Source: Roseiarcus sp963829505
Lineage (GTDB): Bacteria; Pseudomonadota; Alphaproteobacteria; Rhizobiales; Beijerinckiaceae
Direction: 5' to 3'
DNA: 64,000 bases
NCBI GenBank assembly: GCA_963829505.1
Contig: CAWHIL010000003.1
Location: 558,001 to 622,000 of the forward strand
The notes under the pieces are model-generated. The model made no database searches. It was not told the origin of the DNA and was given only the letters and a program-made list of their open reading frames with translations. Of this stretch, positions 44,948-53,486 are shown one piece after another. Position 1 is the stretch's first letter. The number at the start of each line of letters is the position of its first letter. The position numbers and the translations under genes were made by a program.

Positions 44948-46135
44948 CTACAGCGTCGCCCGCATCCGCCCAAAGCCCCGGTCGAGGTCCGCCTTCAGGT
45001 CTTCCGCGTCCTCGAGGCCGATCGAGAAGCGCAGCGCCGGGCCGCCGGGCGCCCATGTCGTTGCGCTGCGATAGGTCCGGCAGTCGAACGGAATGACGAG
45101 GCTTTCGTAGCCGCCCCACGAATAGCCGAGGCCGAAGAGTTCGAGGCCGTCGAGGAAGGCCGCGACCGCCGCCTCGCTGACGGGCTTCAGGATCACGCTG
45201 AATAGGCCGGACGAGCCGGTGAAGTCGCGCTTCCACAAGGCGTGGCCCGGATCGTCCGGCAGGGCAGGGTGCAGGACGCGCAGGACCTCGGGGCGCTGAT
45301 CGAGCCAGCGCGCCATCGCGAGCCCCTGCCGCTCCGCCTCGCGCAGGCGAAGCTCCATGGTGCGGAGGCCGCGCAGCGCCAGGAACGTGTCTTCCGGTCC
45401 GGCGGGAATCGCCATCTGGCTCGCGGTCGCGTGGACGCGCCTGAACCATGTCTCGTTGGCCGAGACGAGGCCGAGCAGCAGGTCCGAGTGGCCGGAGAGA
45501 TATTTCGTGCCGGCCTCGATCGCCATGTCGACGCCGTGGGCGTGGGGCGCGAAGAAGAGCGGCGTCGCCCAGGTGTTGTCCATGATGACGCAGGCGCCGT
45601 GCGCGTGCGCGACCTCGGCGATGGCGGGGATGTCCTGGATCTCGAAGGTCTGCGAGCCCGGCGACTCGACCAGCACGGCCTTTGTGTTCGGCTGGATCAG
45701 GGCCTCGATGCGAGCGCCGATGCGAGGGTCGTAGAAGGTCGTGTCGACGCCCATGCGTTTCAGCGTCCCGATGGCGAAGGCGCGCACCGGCGCGTAGGCC
45801 GAGTCGGTCATGAGGAGATGGTCGCCGGCCGAGAGCGCGGCCATCAGCGAGACGACGATTGCCGCGAGGCCCGAGGGGACGAGTTCGGTCCCCGCGGCGC
45901 CGGAAATGTCGGTCCACGCGCTGCCAAGCGCTTCCGTCGTCGGCGTGCCGTGGGTGCCGTATGTGTAGCGTTGCGCGCGGCTCTTCAGCGAAGCCGTGTC
46001 GGGGTAGAGCACGGTCGAGCCGCGGAACGGCGGCAGGTTGACGAACCCCTGCGACTGATCGCTGTCGCGTCCAAGATGAACGAGGCGCGTGCGGTTCTTG
46101 AGCGAGGCGCGGGTTTCGGGCGTGAGCTTGGTCAT
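44948..46135 (-). CDS. metC: Cystathionine beta-lyase
   Basis: The protein has 395 residues from the ATG at 46135, beginning TKLTPETRASLKNRTRLVHL. It is a Cys/Met-metabolism PLP enzyme. YTYGTHGTPTTEALGSAWTDISGA and TELVPSGLAAIVVSL form the cofactor site, VIMDNTWATPLFF holds the Asp, and the Schiff-base lysine is in EAGTKYLSGHSDLLLG. WGGYESLVIPFD and LRFSIGLEDAEDLKADLDRGF match MetC-type members. It cleaves cystathionine to homocysteine, pyruvate and ammonia. The short MetE-like gene at 21953 could use the homocysteine. Confidence 0.92.
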   Translation of the reverse strand: MTKLTPETRASLKNRTRLVHLGRDSDQSQGFVNLPPFRGSTVLYPDTASLKSRAQRYTYGTHGTPTTEALGSAWTDISGAAGTELVPSGLAAIVVSLMAALSAGDHLLMTDSAYAPVRAFAIGTLKRMGVDTTFYDPRIGARIEALIQPNTKAVLVESPGSQTFEIQDIPAIAEVAHAHGACVIMDNTWATPLFFAPHAHGVDMAIEAGTKYLSGHSDLLLGLVSANETWFRRVHATASQMAIPAGPEDTFLALRGLRTMELRLREAERQGLAMARWLDQRPEVLRVLHPALPDDPGHALWKRDFTGSSGLFSVILKPVSEAAVAAFLDGLELFGLGYSWGGYESLVIPFDCRTYRSATTWAPGGPALRFSIGLEDAEDLKADLDRGFGRMRATL

Positions 46136-46189
46136 GACGCCTTGGCTAGAGCAGGGTCTCGCGCAAGGCAAACGGCGAGGCCGCCGTCG

Positions 46190-46573
46190 TCACGCAGCGC
46201 GTTTCAGCTTGTAGGGGCGGACGAGGAGGTCGGCCGGGATTTTCCACGCCGTGCTGATCTTGTGGATCATTGCGACGGTCAGCGCGCGGCGGCGCGAGAG
46301 AACCTCCGAGGCGCGCGAGCGCGATCCCAGCAACTCGGCGAGTTCGGCCTGGGTGTGGCCGAGTTCATCGATCGCGAAGTTGAGAACTGCGATCGGGTCG
46401 AATTTTGCGTCCCGCCCGATCGGCCAGCGCCTCTCCTCATAGGCGTCGACGAGCGCGAGAAGAACGTCGAGCCGGTCGCCCGCGTCGGTTTGCGCGGGGG
46501 CGCCCCAGCAGGCCTCGATCTCCGCGAGCGCGGCCCGATGATCCTCCTCGGTGCGAATTGGACGAAACTCCAT
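46190..46573 (-). CDS. higA: HigA-type antitoxin with XRE helix-turn-helix
   Basis: The 127-residue protein begins MEFRPIRTEEDHRAALAEIEACW, the N-terminal half typical of HigA antitoxins paired with GxxH-type HigB. The helix-turn-helix is at residues about 72-112 (HTQAELAELLGSRSRASEVLSRRRALTVAMIHKIS). It would bind its own operator and neutralise HigB. It lies 11 bp after higB on the same strand, the usual higB-higA order. Confidence 0.92.
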   Translation of the reverse strand: MEFRPIRTEEDHRAALAEIEACWGAPAQTDAGDRLDVLLALVDAYEERRWPIGRDAKFDPIAVLNFAIDELGHTQAELAELLGSRSRASEVLSRRRALTVAMIHKISTAWKIPADLLVRPYKLKRAA

Positions 46574-46584
46574 CGGCCACTCCG

Positions 46585-46886
46585 TCAGAACAACGAAACT
46601 CTCATCGCATCCACTCGATCATATTCGGCATGCGTGCCGACAAACTTGACGAACGCGGTCTGGCGCACGAAATCGAAGGCGACGATCAAGCGGTGGTTGC
46701 CGTCGGCGACCTCGAAGCGGACCCGTTCTCCATTCAGCACCTTGCATTTCGGCACGGTCCTGCGGACTTCGTCCATCGAAGCCCATTGCGCCGCTTTGAC
46801 GAGCAGAAGCCAGCGCTCAAGGGCGGTTTCGTCTCCGGATGCTTGGCTCCGTAAACGATGACGACACGTCGCGAGATGACCCGCAT
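46585..46886 (-). CDS. higB: HigB-type mRNA-interferase toxin (frame broken)
   Basis: The ATG at 46886 gives RVISRRVVIVYGAKHP, the normal HigB start. The C-terminal 80 residues (ETALERWLLLVKAAQW, then VRFEVADGNHRLIVAFDF and VKFVGTHAEYDRVDAM) are in another frame. One missing base near 46830-46840 explains the break; corrected length is 100 residues. FVGTHAEYDRVD is the family's conserved end. HigB cleaves ribosome-bound mRNA. A true loss of the toxin with retained antitoxin is possible, but the rest of the sequence shows no decay. Confidence 0.85.
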
Positions 46887-46975
46887 GTTGTAGCAGGCTT
46901 ATCATGTTCCCATTTGGGGAACAAGGGGGATGGGAGGCCGCCGTCGTCTCCATGTCGCCGACCAGCCCGGACGCG

Positions 46976-47791
46976 TCAGGCAATCCGACACGCGACATAG
47001 AGGTGCGTCTCGAATGGCAAGTCGAAGCTTCCGCCAAGCGCCTCGATCACCTTCGCCACATCGGCGAACAGGCTCTCGCGCCGCGCTTCGTCGATCAGCC
47101 GGTAGCGCGAGACGGCGCCGAGATAATCGACATAGGCTTGCGCCGAGAACGTGCGGCGCCAGGCGTAGGATTTGTGCGAGACGGGTCCGAAGAGCCCCGA
47201 GCGCTCGAAATCGCGCGCGAACGGGCCGTCCGGCAAATAGGCGCGTTCAGGCGGCGGTCCGGCGAGCTCCGGCGCGTGGCGCGCATGGGCTCGCTCAAGG
47301 GCCTCGCGCAAGGGCTCGGCGACATCTCCAGGGGCGCTGCCGAACACCGCGAGCGATCCGCCCGCGGCAAGCGCATCGAAAGCCTTTCTGAAGCGGATGT
47401 CGGGGGCGATCCAGTGCCACGCCTGCGCGGCTGCGACGAGCCGGAAGGCGCCCGCCTCGACCGGCCATGCCTCGAATGTCGTCTCCACGAAGCGGAGGTC
47501 GGCGAAGGACGCCACCCGTCGCTGCGCCGCCGCGATCATGACGGGTCCCGGATCGAGCGCCACGACGCGTAAGCCCCGGCGCGCGAGGTCCTCGGTCGCC
47601 TTGCCGGTGCCGCACCCGACCTCGAGAACCGCATCGCCCGCCGCAAGATTGGCGACGACCATCAAATCGTCATACAAAGCCTGCGGATAGCCGGCGCGCG
47701 CCTGGTCATAGAGGCCGGCGACCTGGTCGAAAGTGAACCGTTGCTCCAACGCGAAGCGCCTTTTGTCCCGATCGTTTCGACGGCATCTCAT
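46976..47791 (-). CDS. Class I SAM-dependent methyltransferase
   Basis: The protein has 271 residues from the ATG at 47791; a TTG at 47749 just before RFTFDQVAGLYDQARAGYP is a plausible alternative. Motif I is DAVLEVGCGTGKATEDLARRG, followed by VVALDPGPVMIAAA, and AAAQAWHWIAPDIRFRKAFDAL is the motif-IV/post region. It resembles small-molecule methyltransferases of the ubiquinone/trans-aconitate type. The substrate is unknown. It is divergent from the amino-acid binding protein gene. Confidence 0.88.
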   Translation of the reverse strand: MRCRRNDRDKRRFALEQRFTFDQVAGLYDQARAGYPQALYDDLMVVANLAAGDAVLEVGCGTGKATEDLARRGLRVVALDPGPVMIAAAQRRVASFADLRFVETTFEAWPVEAGAFRLVAAAQAWHWIAPDIRFRKAFDALAAGGSLAVFGSAPGDVAEPLREALERAHARHAPELAGPPPERAYLPDGPFARDFERSGLFGPVSHKSYAWRRTFSAQAYVDYLGAVSRYRLIDEARRESLFADVAKVIEALGGSFDLPFETHLYVACRIA

Positions 47792-47848
47792 GCGCGTCCG
47801 AGGCGGGCGTCAAGGATCGCGAGGGGCGTAACGCCTGGGAGGATTTCG

Positions 47849-48863
47849 GTGAAATTGCTGAATGTTGTCCTAGCCGGGGCCGCGCTCGGCTGCCTCATGG
47901 CGGCCGGCGCCAGCGCCGGCACGCTCGACGCCGTCAAGGCGCGCGGGCAGCTCATCTGCGGGTCGAACCCGGGCCTCGCCGGCTTCGGCCTGCCGGACGA
48001 TCAGGGCGTGTGGAAGGGGCTCGACATCGACGAATGCCGGGCGCTCGCGGCGGCGATCTTCAACGATCCCGCCAAGGTCAAGTTCCTGCCGATCAACGCC
48101 AAGGACCGTCCGACGATTCTTGCGTCGGGCGAGATCGACGTTCTCATCCGCAACACGACCTGGACGATGTCGCGCGAGGAGGGCGGCATGTTCTTTACCG
48201 GCGTCAACTTCTACGACGGGCAGGGCTTCATGGTGCGCAAGAAGCTCGGCGTCGAAATCGGCCTTGAAGCTCGACGGCGCGTCGGTCTGCGTGCAGCAGG
48301 GCACGACGACCGAACTCAACCTCGCCGACTATTTCCGCGCCAACAATATGAAGCTCGAGACGGTCGTCTTCGCCACCGACGAGGAGGCGACCAAGGCCTA
48401 CAACTCGGGCCGCTGCGACGCCTACACGACCGACGCCTCGGGGCTCTATTCCGAGCGCCTGAAGATGAGCGCTCCCGACGACCATGTCGTCCTGCCGGAG
48501 ATCATCTCGAAGGAGCCGCTTGGGCCCTCGGTGCGCAAGGACGACGTCCAGTGGTTCGAGATCGTCCAGTGGACGCATAACGCGCTCATCACCGCCGAGG
48601 AGCTGGGTGTGACGAAAGCCAACGTCGACGAGATGCTGAAGTCGCCGAACCCCAACATTCGTCGCCTGCTCGGGGTCGAAGGCGACTTCGGCAAGGCGAT
48701 GGGCCTCGACAACGACTGGGCCTACCAGATGGTCAAGGCGGTCGGCAATTACGGCGAGATCTTCGACCGCAACGTCGGCAAGGATTCGCCGATCAAGATC
48801 GAGCGGGGGCTGAATGCGCTCTGGACCAGGGGCGGCCTGCAATACGCCCCGCCGATCCGGTGA
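47849..48863 (+). CDS. General amino-acid ABC transporter substrate-binding protein (frame broken)
   Basis: The gene starts at GTG 47849 with GGGAGGA just upstream. A signal peptide (LLNVVLAGAALGCLMAAGASA) is followed by GTLDAVKARGQLICGSNPGLAGFGLPD, the AapJ/BztA-type start. An extra A in the AAA at 48255-48257 shifts the frame. Corrected, it reads GVESALKLDGASVCVQQGTTTELNLADYF and runs to GGLQYAPPIR, about 337 residues. Such proteins capture polar amino acids in the periplasm. The permease genes aapQMP/bztBCD that normally follow are absent; an SDR gene on the other strand comes next. Confidence 0.9.
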
Positions 48864-48893
48864 GCGAAGCGGACGGCGGGCCTTCGTTCGCGC

Positions 48894-49652
48894 CTATCCC
48901 CACGCCTCGTTCCGCGCCTTGTACAAGGCCTCGTATTCGCCGGTCGCCTCGGCGAAACGCTGCGGCTTGACCCGCTCGACCAAAATCTCCGTCGCCCCCG
49001 GCTGGGTTTCGAGAATGGTCATGACTTCGGCGATGAAGGCGTCGAGCGGCAGGGCGCGAGGGTCGCTCTTCTGATCCGCGCCCATGAGCTCGGTCTGGAC
49101 ATAGGGGGGCGCAAGCTCGAGCACCTCGACCCTCGTTCCGCGCAGTTGATAGCGCAACGATTGCGACCACGAATGGATCGCAGCCTTCGTCGCGCAATAG
49201 GTCGGGGTGATGAAGATCGGCACGAAGGCGAGGCCCGAGGAGACGTTGACCACGGTCGCCCGTGGCTGCCGCAAAAGGTGAGGCAGGAGCGCCGCGGTCA
49301 GCCGGAGGGGCCCGAGCAGGTTCGTCGCGATCGTCGCTTCCGCGGTCGCGAGGTCGACCGGATCGGCGATGAGGTCCTCGCGCTGCATGATCCCGGCGTT
49401 GTTCACCAGCACGTTGAGGTCCGGACATTCCGCGACGATCGTTGTCGCGAAGGCGGCGATCGCCTCGCGGTCCTCGACGTCGAGCACGAAGCCGCGCATG
49501 CCGGGATTGGCGGCGACCGTCGCGTCGAGCGCCGCACGTCTGCGGCCGGTGACGACGACCTTATTGCCCCTGGCGTGAAGCGCCTCGGCAAGGGCGCGGC
49601 CAATCCCTGCGTTGCCGCCGGTGATGAGAATTGTGTTGCCGGACATCTTCAT
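48894..49652 (-). CDS. Short-chain dehydrogenase (DltE-like)
   Basis: The protein has 252 residues from the ATG at 49652, preceded by GGGGAG. Motifs: ILITGGNAGIGRALAEAL, LNVLVNNAGIM, VVNVSSGLAFVP with the catalytic serine and PTYCATKAAIHSW with YxxxK. It ends with PQRFAEATGEYEALYKARNEAWG, like DltE-type SDRs. NAD(P)-dependent; substrate unknown. It converges with the amino-acid binding protein gene, 30 bp apart. Confidence 0.87.
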   Translation of the reverse strand: MKMSGNTILITGGNAGIGRALAEALHARGNKVVVTGRRRAALDATVAANPGMRGFVLDVEDREAIAAFATTIVAECPDLNVLVNNAGIMQREDLIADPVDLATAEATIATNLLGPLRLTAALLPHLLRQPRATVVNVSSGLAFVPIFITPTYCATKAAIHSWSQSLRYQLRGTRVEVLELAPPYVQTELMGADQKSDPRALPLDAFIAEVMTILETQPGATEILVERVKPQRFAEATGEYEALYKARNEAWG

Positions 49653-49977
49653 GCGAGCGCTCCCCGCCGGGGTTTTCATGTGAAAAGCTGTCGTCTTCGC
49701 CAACGATAGAGACGAACGGCCCCCGGCGATAGAAGGCGTCGAAGAGTTCGTCCCTTTGAGAAGTAAAGAGCCCCGGAGACTCGAAGAGGAAGCGCAACAA
49801 TCTCAGGCCCCTGCGCTTCGCGGGCGCGCCTCGTGGACGCGCGGACGGTTTCGGAGGCCCTCCGCGTCCCCATGTCGATAACGTCGGCTGACGCCGTTGC
49901 CTTCAACGGCGGAAACGCTATTGTCCCGGCGCGCCGGGCGCGGCCCCCGTTCTCATTTCGGCGCCATTGATCAAGGA
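49653..49977. other. 325-bp intergenic region before plsX
   Basis: The region separates the SDR gene from plsX and must hold both promoters. I see no protein-like frame, strong hairpin or repeat. In most alphaproteobacteria a DUF177 gene and rpmF precede plsX; neither is present. Confidence 0.5.
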
Positions 49978-51033
49978 ATGACGACGGACATCCGCATAGC
50001 GCTGGACGCAATGGGGGGCGACCACGGTCCCGCCGTGGTGCTGCCCGCGGCGGCGATCGCGCTCGAACGGCGTCCCGACCTGCGCTTCCTCCTCTACGGC
50101 GACGAGAAGGCGATCCGCCCTTTCCTCGCCGGCGAGCCGCGTCTGGCCGGGCGCGTGGAGGTCTTCCACACCGACGTCGCCGTCAAGATGACCGACAAGC
50201 CGAGCCAGGCGTTGCGCACGGGCAGGCGGGTCAGTTCGATGTGGCAGGCGATCGAGGCGGTGAAGACGGGCAAGGCCGACTGCGTCATCTCGGCCGGCAA
50301 CACCGGCGCGCTGATGGCGATGGCGAAGTTCTGCCTGCATACCATGGCGCCGATCGACCGGCCGGCGATCGCCGCGCTCTGGCCGACGCTGCGCGGCGAA
50401 TCGATTGTGCTCGACGTCGGGGCGACGATCGGCGGCGACGAGCAGCATCTCGTCGATCTCGCGGTGATGGGCGCCGCCATGGCGCGGATCGTGTTCGACA
50501 TCGACTGTCCGACGGTCGGCCTTCTCAACGTGGGCGTGGAGGAGATCAAGGGGGTCGAGGAGGTCAAGGCGGCGGGGCGGATCCTGCGCGACGCCGATCT
50601 CCCCAACATGCGCTATCAGGGCTTCGTCGAGGGCGACGATCTCGGCAAGGGGGCGGTCGACGTGTTCGTCACCGAGGGCTTCACCGGCAACATCGCCCTG
50701 AAGACGGCGGAAGGCACGGCCCGGCAACTCGGCCAGTATCTGCGCGACGCGCTGAACCACGGCGTCATGGCGCGCATCGGATTTCTCTTCGCGCGCAAGG
50801 CCTTGAACACGCTGCGCGACCGCATGACGCCGCGGGCGCACGGGGGCGTCTTCCTGGGACTTGACGGCGTCGTCATCAAGGCTCATGGGGGCGCCGACGC
50901 AGACAGCTACGCCGGCGCAGTCGAACTGGGCTACGACATGGTGCGCCAGGAACTCCTGGCGAAGATTCGAGAAATGATCGCGCAAGCTGGCGAGAGCCGC
51001 CCGGCCCTCTCCCAGGTCAGTCCGGAATCCTGA
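49978..51033 (+). CDS. plsX: Phosphate acyltransferase PlsX
   Basis: The 351-residue protein begins TTDIRIALDAMGGDHGPAVVLPAA, the PlsX hallmark, and continues with VISAGNTGALMAMAKF, RPAIAALWPTLRG, VLDVGATIGGDEQHLVDLAVMG, VDVFVTEGFTGNIALKTAEGTA and GGVFLGLDGVVIKAHGGAD. It makes acyl-phosphate from acyl-ACP for glycerolipid synthesis. GGAATG marks the ribosome site region. Its TGA directly abuts the fabH ATG, so they are co-translated. Confidence 0.97.
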   Translation: MTTDIRIALDAMGGDHGPAVVLPAAAIALERRPDLRFLLYGDEKAIRPFLAGEPRLAGRVEVFHTDVAVKMTDKPSQALRTGRRVSSMWQAIEAVKTGKADCVISAGNTGALMAMAKFCLHTMAPIDRPAIAALWPTLRGESIVLDVGATIGGDEQHLVDLAVMGAAMARIVFDIDCPTVGLLNVGVEEIKGVEEVKAAGRILRDADLPNMRYQGFVEGDDLGKGAVDVFVTEGFTGNIALKTAEGTARQLGQYLRDALNHGVMARIGFLFARKALNTLRDRMTPRAHGGVFLGLDGVVIKAHGGADADSYAGAVELGYDMVRQELLAKIREMIAQAGESRPALSQVSPES

Positions 51034-52014
51034 ATGGCATCGCATTTTCGCTCATGTGTCCGCGGCGTCGGCGCCGCGCTTCCCGCCCGCGTCGTGACCA
51101 ACGCAGAGCTCGCCGGAAAGGTCGACACCTCCGACGAATGGATCCGCCAGCGAAGCGGAATCGCGCAGCGCTACGTCGCCGGCGATGGCGAGACGACCGC
51201 GACCCTCGCGACCGAAGCGGCGAAGGCGGCGCTTGTCCGCGCCGGGCTTGAGCCCTCCGACATCGACCTCATCGTGCTCGCGACCGCCACTCCGGACTTT
51301 ACCTTTCCGGCGACCGCGACCCAGGTCCAGGCCAATCTCGGGATCACGCACGGGGTCGCGTTCGATCTTCAGGCCGTCTGCTCGGGCTTCGTCTTCGCCG
51401 TGACGACGGCCGACAAGTTTCTTTGCTCGGGCTCGCACCGGCGCGCGCTGGTGATCGGGGCGGAGACGTTCTCGCGCATACTCGACTGGACCGACCGGAC
51501 GACCTGCGTCCTCTTCGGCGACGGGGCCGGCGCGATGGTGCTCGAGGCGCGCGAGAGCGACGGCGCCTTCTCGTCGCCGGGCGTGATCGCCTCGCGCCTG
51601 AGAGCGGACGGGCGTCATCGGACCAAGCTCTTCGTCGACGGCGGACCGTCGACGACCCAGACGGTCGGGCATTTGCGCATGGAGGGCAAGGAGGTCTTCC
51701 GCCACGCCGTCGGCATGGTCACCGACGTGATCCAGGGCTGCCTCGCGGACGCCGGCTGCGACGCCGATGCGATCGACTGGTTCGTGCCGCACCAGGCCAA
51801 CCGCCGCATCATAGACGCCTCCGCCGACAAGCTCGGCATCGCGCGCGAGAAAGTGGTGGTCACGGTCGAGAGACACGGCAACACCTCCGCCGCCTCGATC
51901 CCGCTCGCGCTCGACGTTGCGGTCGCCGACGGCCGGATCAAGCCGGGCGACCTCGTGATGATCGAGGCGATGGGCGGTGGATTCACCTGGGGCGCCGCCC
52001 TGATCCGCTGGTAG
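51034..52014 (+). CDS. fabH: Beta-ketoacyl-ACP synthase III
   Basis: The 326-residue protein has the FabH catalytic triad. Cys116 is in FDLQAVCSGFVF, His in WFVPHQANRRII and Asn in ERHGNTSAASIPLAL. TSDEWIRQRSGIAQR and CVLFGDGAGAMVLE are conserved, and it ends GGGFTWGAALIRW. It starts fatty-acid synthesis by joining acetyl-CoA and malonyl-ACP. The gene directly follows plsX. The ihfA/merR genes that often come next in this class are missing. Confidence 0.97.
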   Translation: MASHFRSCVRGVGAALPARVVTNAELAGKVDTSDEWIRQRSGIAQRYVAGDGETTATLATEAAKAALVRAGLEPSDIDLIVLATATPDFTFPATATQVQANLGITHGVAFDLQAVCSGFVFAVTTADKFLCSGSHRRALVIGAETFSRILDWTDRTTCVLFGDGAGAMVLEARESDGAFSSPGVIASRLRADGRHRTKLFVDGGPSTTQTVGHLRMEGKEVFRHAVGMVTDVIQGCLADAGCDADAIDWFVPHQANRRIIDASADKLGIAREKVVVTVERHGNTSAASIPLALDVAVADGRIKPGDLVMIEAMGGGFTWGAALIRW

Positions 52015-52114
52015 CCTGCGGGCGCCCGAAGCGTTAGTTCCGGTCATGCCGGGATCGAGGACGGTCGCGGTCGAACGCGACGGCAGGTCCGCTTGCGAGG
52101 GCCACGCCGGCGCG

Positions 52115-52139
52115 GCCGCGATCGTGTCGCAATCGCGGC
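52115..52139 (+). terminator. Hairpin downstream of fabH
   Basis: GCCGCGAT (52115-52122) pairs perfectly with ATCGCGGC (52132-52139) around nine bases, 100 bp after the fabH stop. There is no T-run, so it is a possible Rho-dependent or processing stem. Confidence 0.4.
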
Positions 52140-52370
52140 GATTGAATGGCGTTGTTTACCGGGACGCTTTGGGTTGATCGAATGGCGCCTCAGGACTTTT
52201 TTGAGTCAGTCCATCGTCGCGCGCATTGACAAACCGGCCCGAATGGCTTGTCTTTGAATCAAGAGTGGATCTCGTCGGGGGACGGCGATTCGGCGGCTGC
52301 GTCGTTTTCACGGCGGTTCCGGGACATGAACCGGAGCGCCGAGTTTTCTAAAACAAGATGAGTTGTCGAT

Positions 52371-52409
52371 GGGCTGGATTGAACGTTCCCCGTCGCATGG
52401 GGATGACGC
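52371..52409. repeat. Degenerate short interspersed hairpin repeat
   Basis: GGGCTGGATTGAACG followed by TTCCCCGTCGCATGGGGATG resembles the repeat at 12774-12802, with a CCCCGTCGCATGGGG stem. It ends at the start codon of the next gene. Confidence 0.35.
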
Positions 52410-53066
52410 ATGACCCGGCAGACCCGGGGACGTCGAATCGATTGGCGGCGTGCGCCTAGCCTCACGACGGCGCTCATCGACGTCGACCTCGCGCTGACCA
52501 ACATCGTGTTCCAGCAGGGTCCGAGCCTCGAGGGGCCGAACGGGCGCCGGCCGCGTGCGGACCATGCGATCGAATGCGTGACGCGCCTGCCCGGCGAGGA
52601 CCTTGACAGCGAGGCCGAAACCCATCTCGTTTATCTTTCGGGCTACGCGCACAGCGACCGTCTTGACTGGGACGAGGATTTCGACCCGCGCTCCGTCTGC
52701 TACATCGCCACCGATCGTCGCCCCGGCCATGCCTGGCGCACGAGCATCTTCATCGAGAGCTTCATCTTTCGGCGCGTGGTCGAACTTTTCACGACCAAGC
52801 GCATCGACGCGGCGAGGATCTCGATCCTGGTGAAGGCGCTGCGCGGTTCGTCGGGCGCAATCGAAGTTCCCACGATCGGCGCCCCGATGATGAAGTCGGC
52901 GGGCGCAACCCACGGCCAGCACAGCCGCGGACATCTGATGTCGGTGCAGACGTCGTTGATCGGCGAGACCGAGGTGCGCCCTGCGTCGATCCTCTTCCAG
53001 TCGAAGCCGCGGACGGCGGTGAGGCCGCGGCGCGCGCACGAGCCGACGTCTCCGGGCGCCGTCTGA
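52410..53066 (+). CDS. Hypothetical protein of unknown family
   Basis: The protein has 218 residues and no signal peptide or membrane segment. I do not recognise it. It looks folded in the middle: TTALIDVDLALTNIVFQQG, HLVYLSGYAHSDRLDWDEDFDPRSVCYI and WRTSIFIESFIFRRVVELF, with alternating strands and an aromatic-rich core. It has a basic N-terminus and a disordered Arg/Pro tail. The codon usage is like its neighbours. It may follow fabH in the same transcript, but 395 bp and a hairpin separate them. Confidence 0.55.
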   Translation: MTRQTRGRRIDWRRAPSLTTALIDVDLALTNIVFQQGPSLEGPNGRRPRADHAIECVTRLPGEDLDSEAETHLVYLSGYAHSDRLDWDEDFDPRSVCYIATDRRPGHAWRTSIFIESFIFRRVVELFTTKRIDAARISILVKALRGSSGAIEVPTIGAPMMKSAGATHGQHSRGHLMSVQTSLIGETEVRPASILFQSKPRTAVRPRRAHEPTSPGAV

Positions 53067-53486
53067 CCGCCGCAAGCCGCCTTCAGCGCCGAAACGGGGC
53101 GGCCCGCGGAGCAGGTGCGGCAATTCATCGCAAGCAGCCCTTGCAGGCTATCTGCTGATCGTCATGCGGCCGTCGCCGCCGGGCGATAGCGCATCCGGAC
53201 GACGCGCGGCCGGGAGCCCGTCGCAACCGCATGGCGCGCGCCCCGCGCGAATGTTGGCGGGGTCAACCCGGAGCGCGGCGGGCGCCCTGGGTCGGACCGC
53301 CTTCGCGAAGCGGCCCGGGAACGCGCCCGCCGGGCCGTTTGGTGGATATCCCGGAAGTTGGCCGCGTGGTAGATTTCGCGGTCGGCGGCGCCTCCTCGGG
53401 CGCGGGCTGCGACACATTTTTCGTTGACTGCGGCTTGCACTCTATGGCCTGACAGCGCTCAAGGAAGCAAAAGGGAGAGAATAGGC
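53067..53486. other. 420-bp intergenic region upstream of phaA
   Basis: The region is GC-rich and the short open frames in it are mirror-image shadows of one another with no protein character. A TTGACT occurs at about 53423 but no fitting -10 follows. GGGAGAG precedes the phaA ATG. Confidence 0.5.

Larger units (their letters stand above)
52015..52409. other. 395-bp intergenic region after fabH
   Basis: No protein-like frame is seen. It holds a strong hairpin at 52115-52139, a smaller one at 52064-52081 (GTCGCG with CGCGAC) and a degenerate interspersed repeat at 52371-52409. The composition is less GC-rich between 52140 and 52360. Confidence 0.5.

Noticed and set aside
53420..53450. A sigma-54 or sigma-70 promoter for phaA
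   Set aside because: TTGACTGC...TTGCA is one base short of sigma-54 spacing, and no -10 fits the TTGACT.
53164..53452. Several 70-90-codon frames upstream of phaA on both strands
   Set aside because: They overlap each other on opposite strands, have no ribosome site and no protein-like composition.
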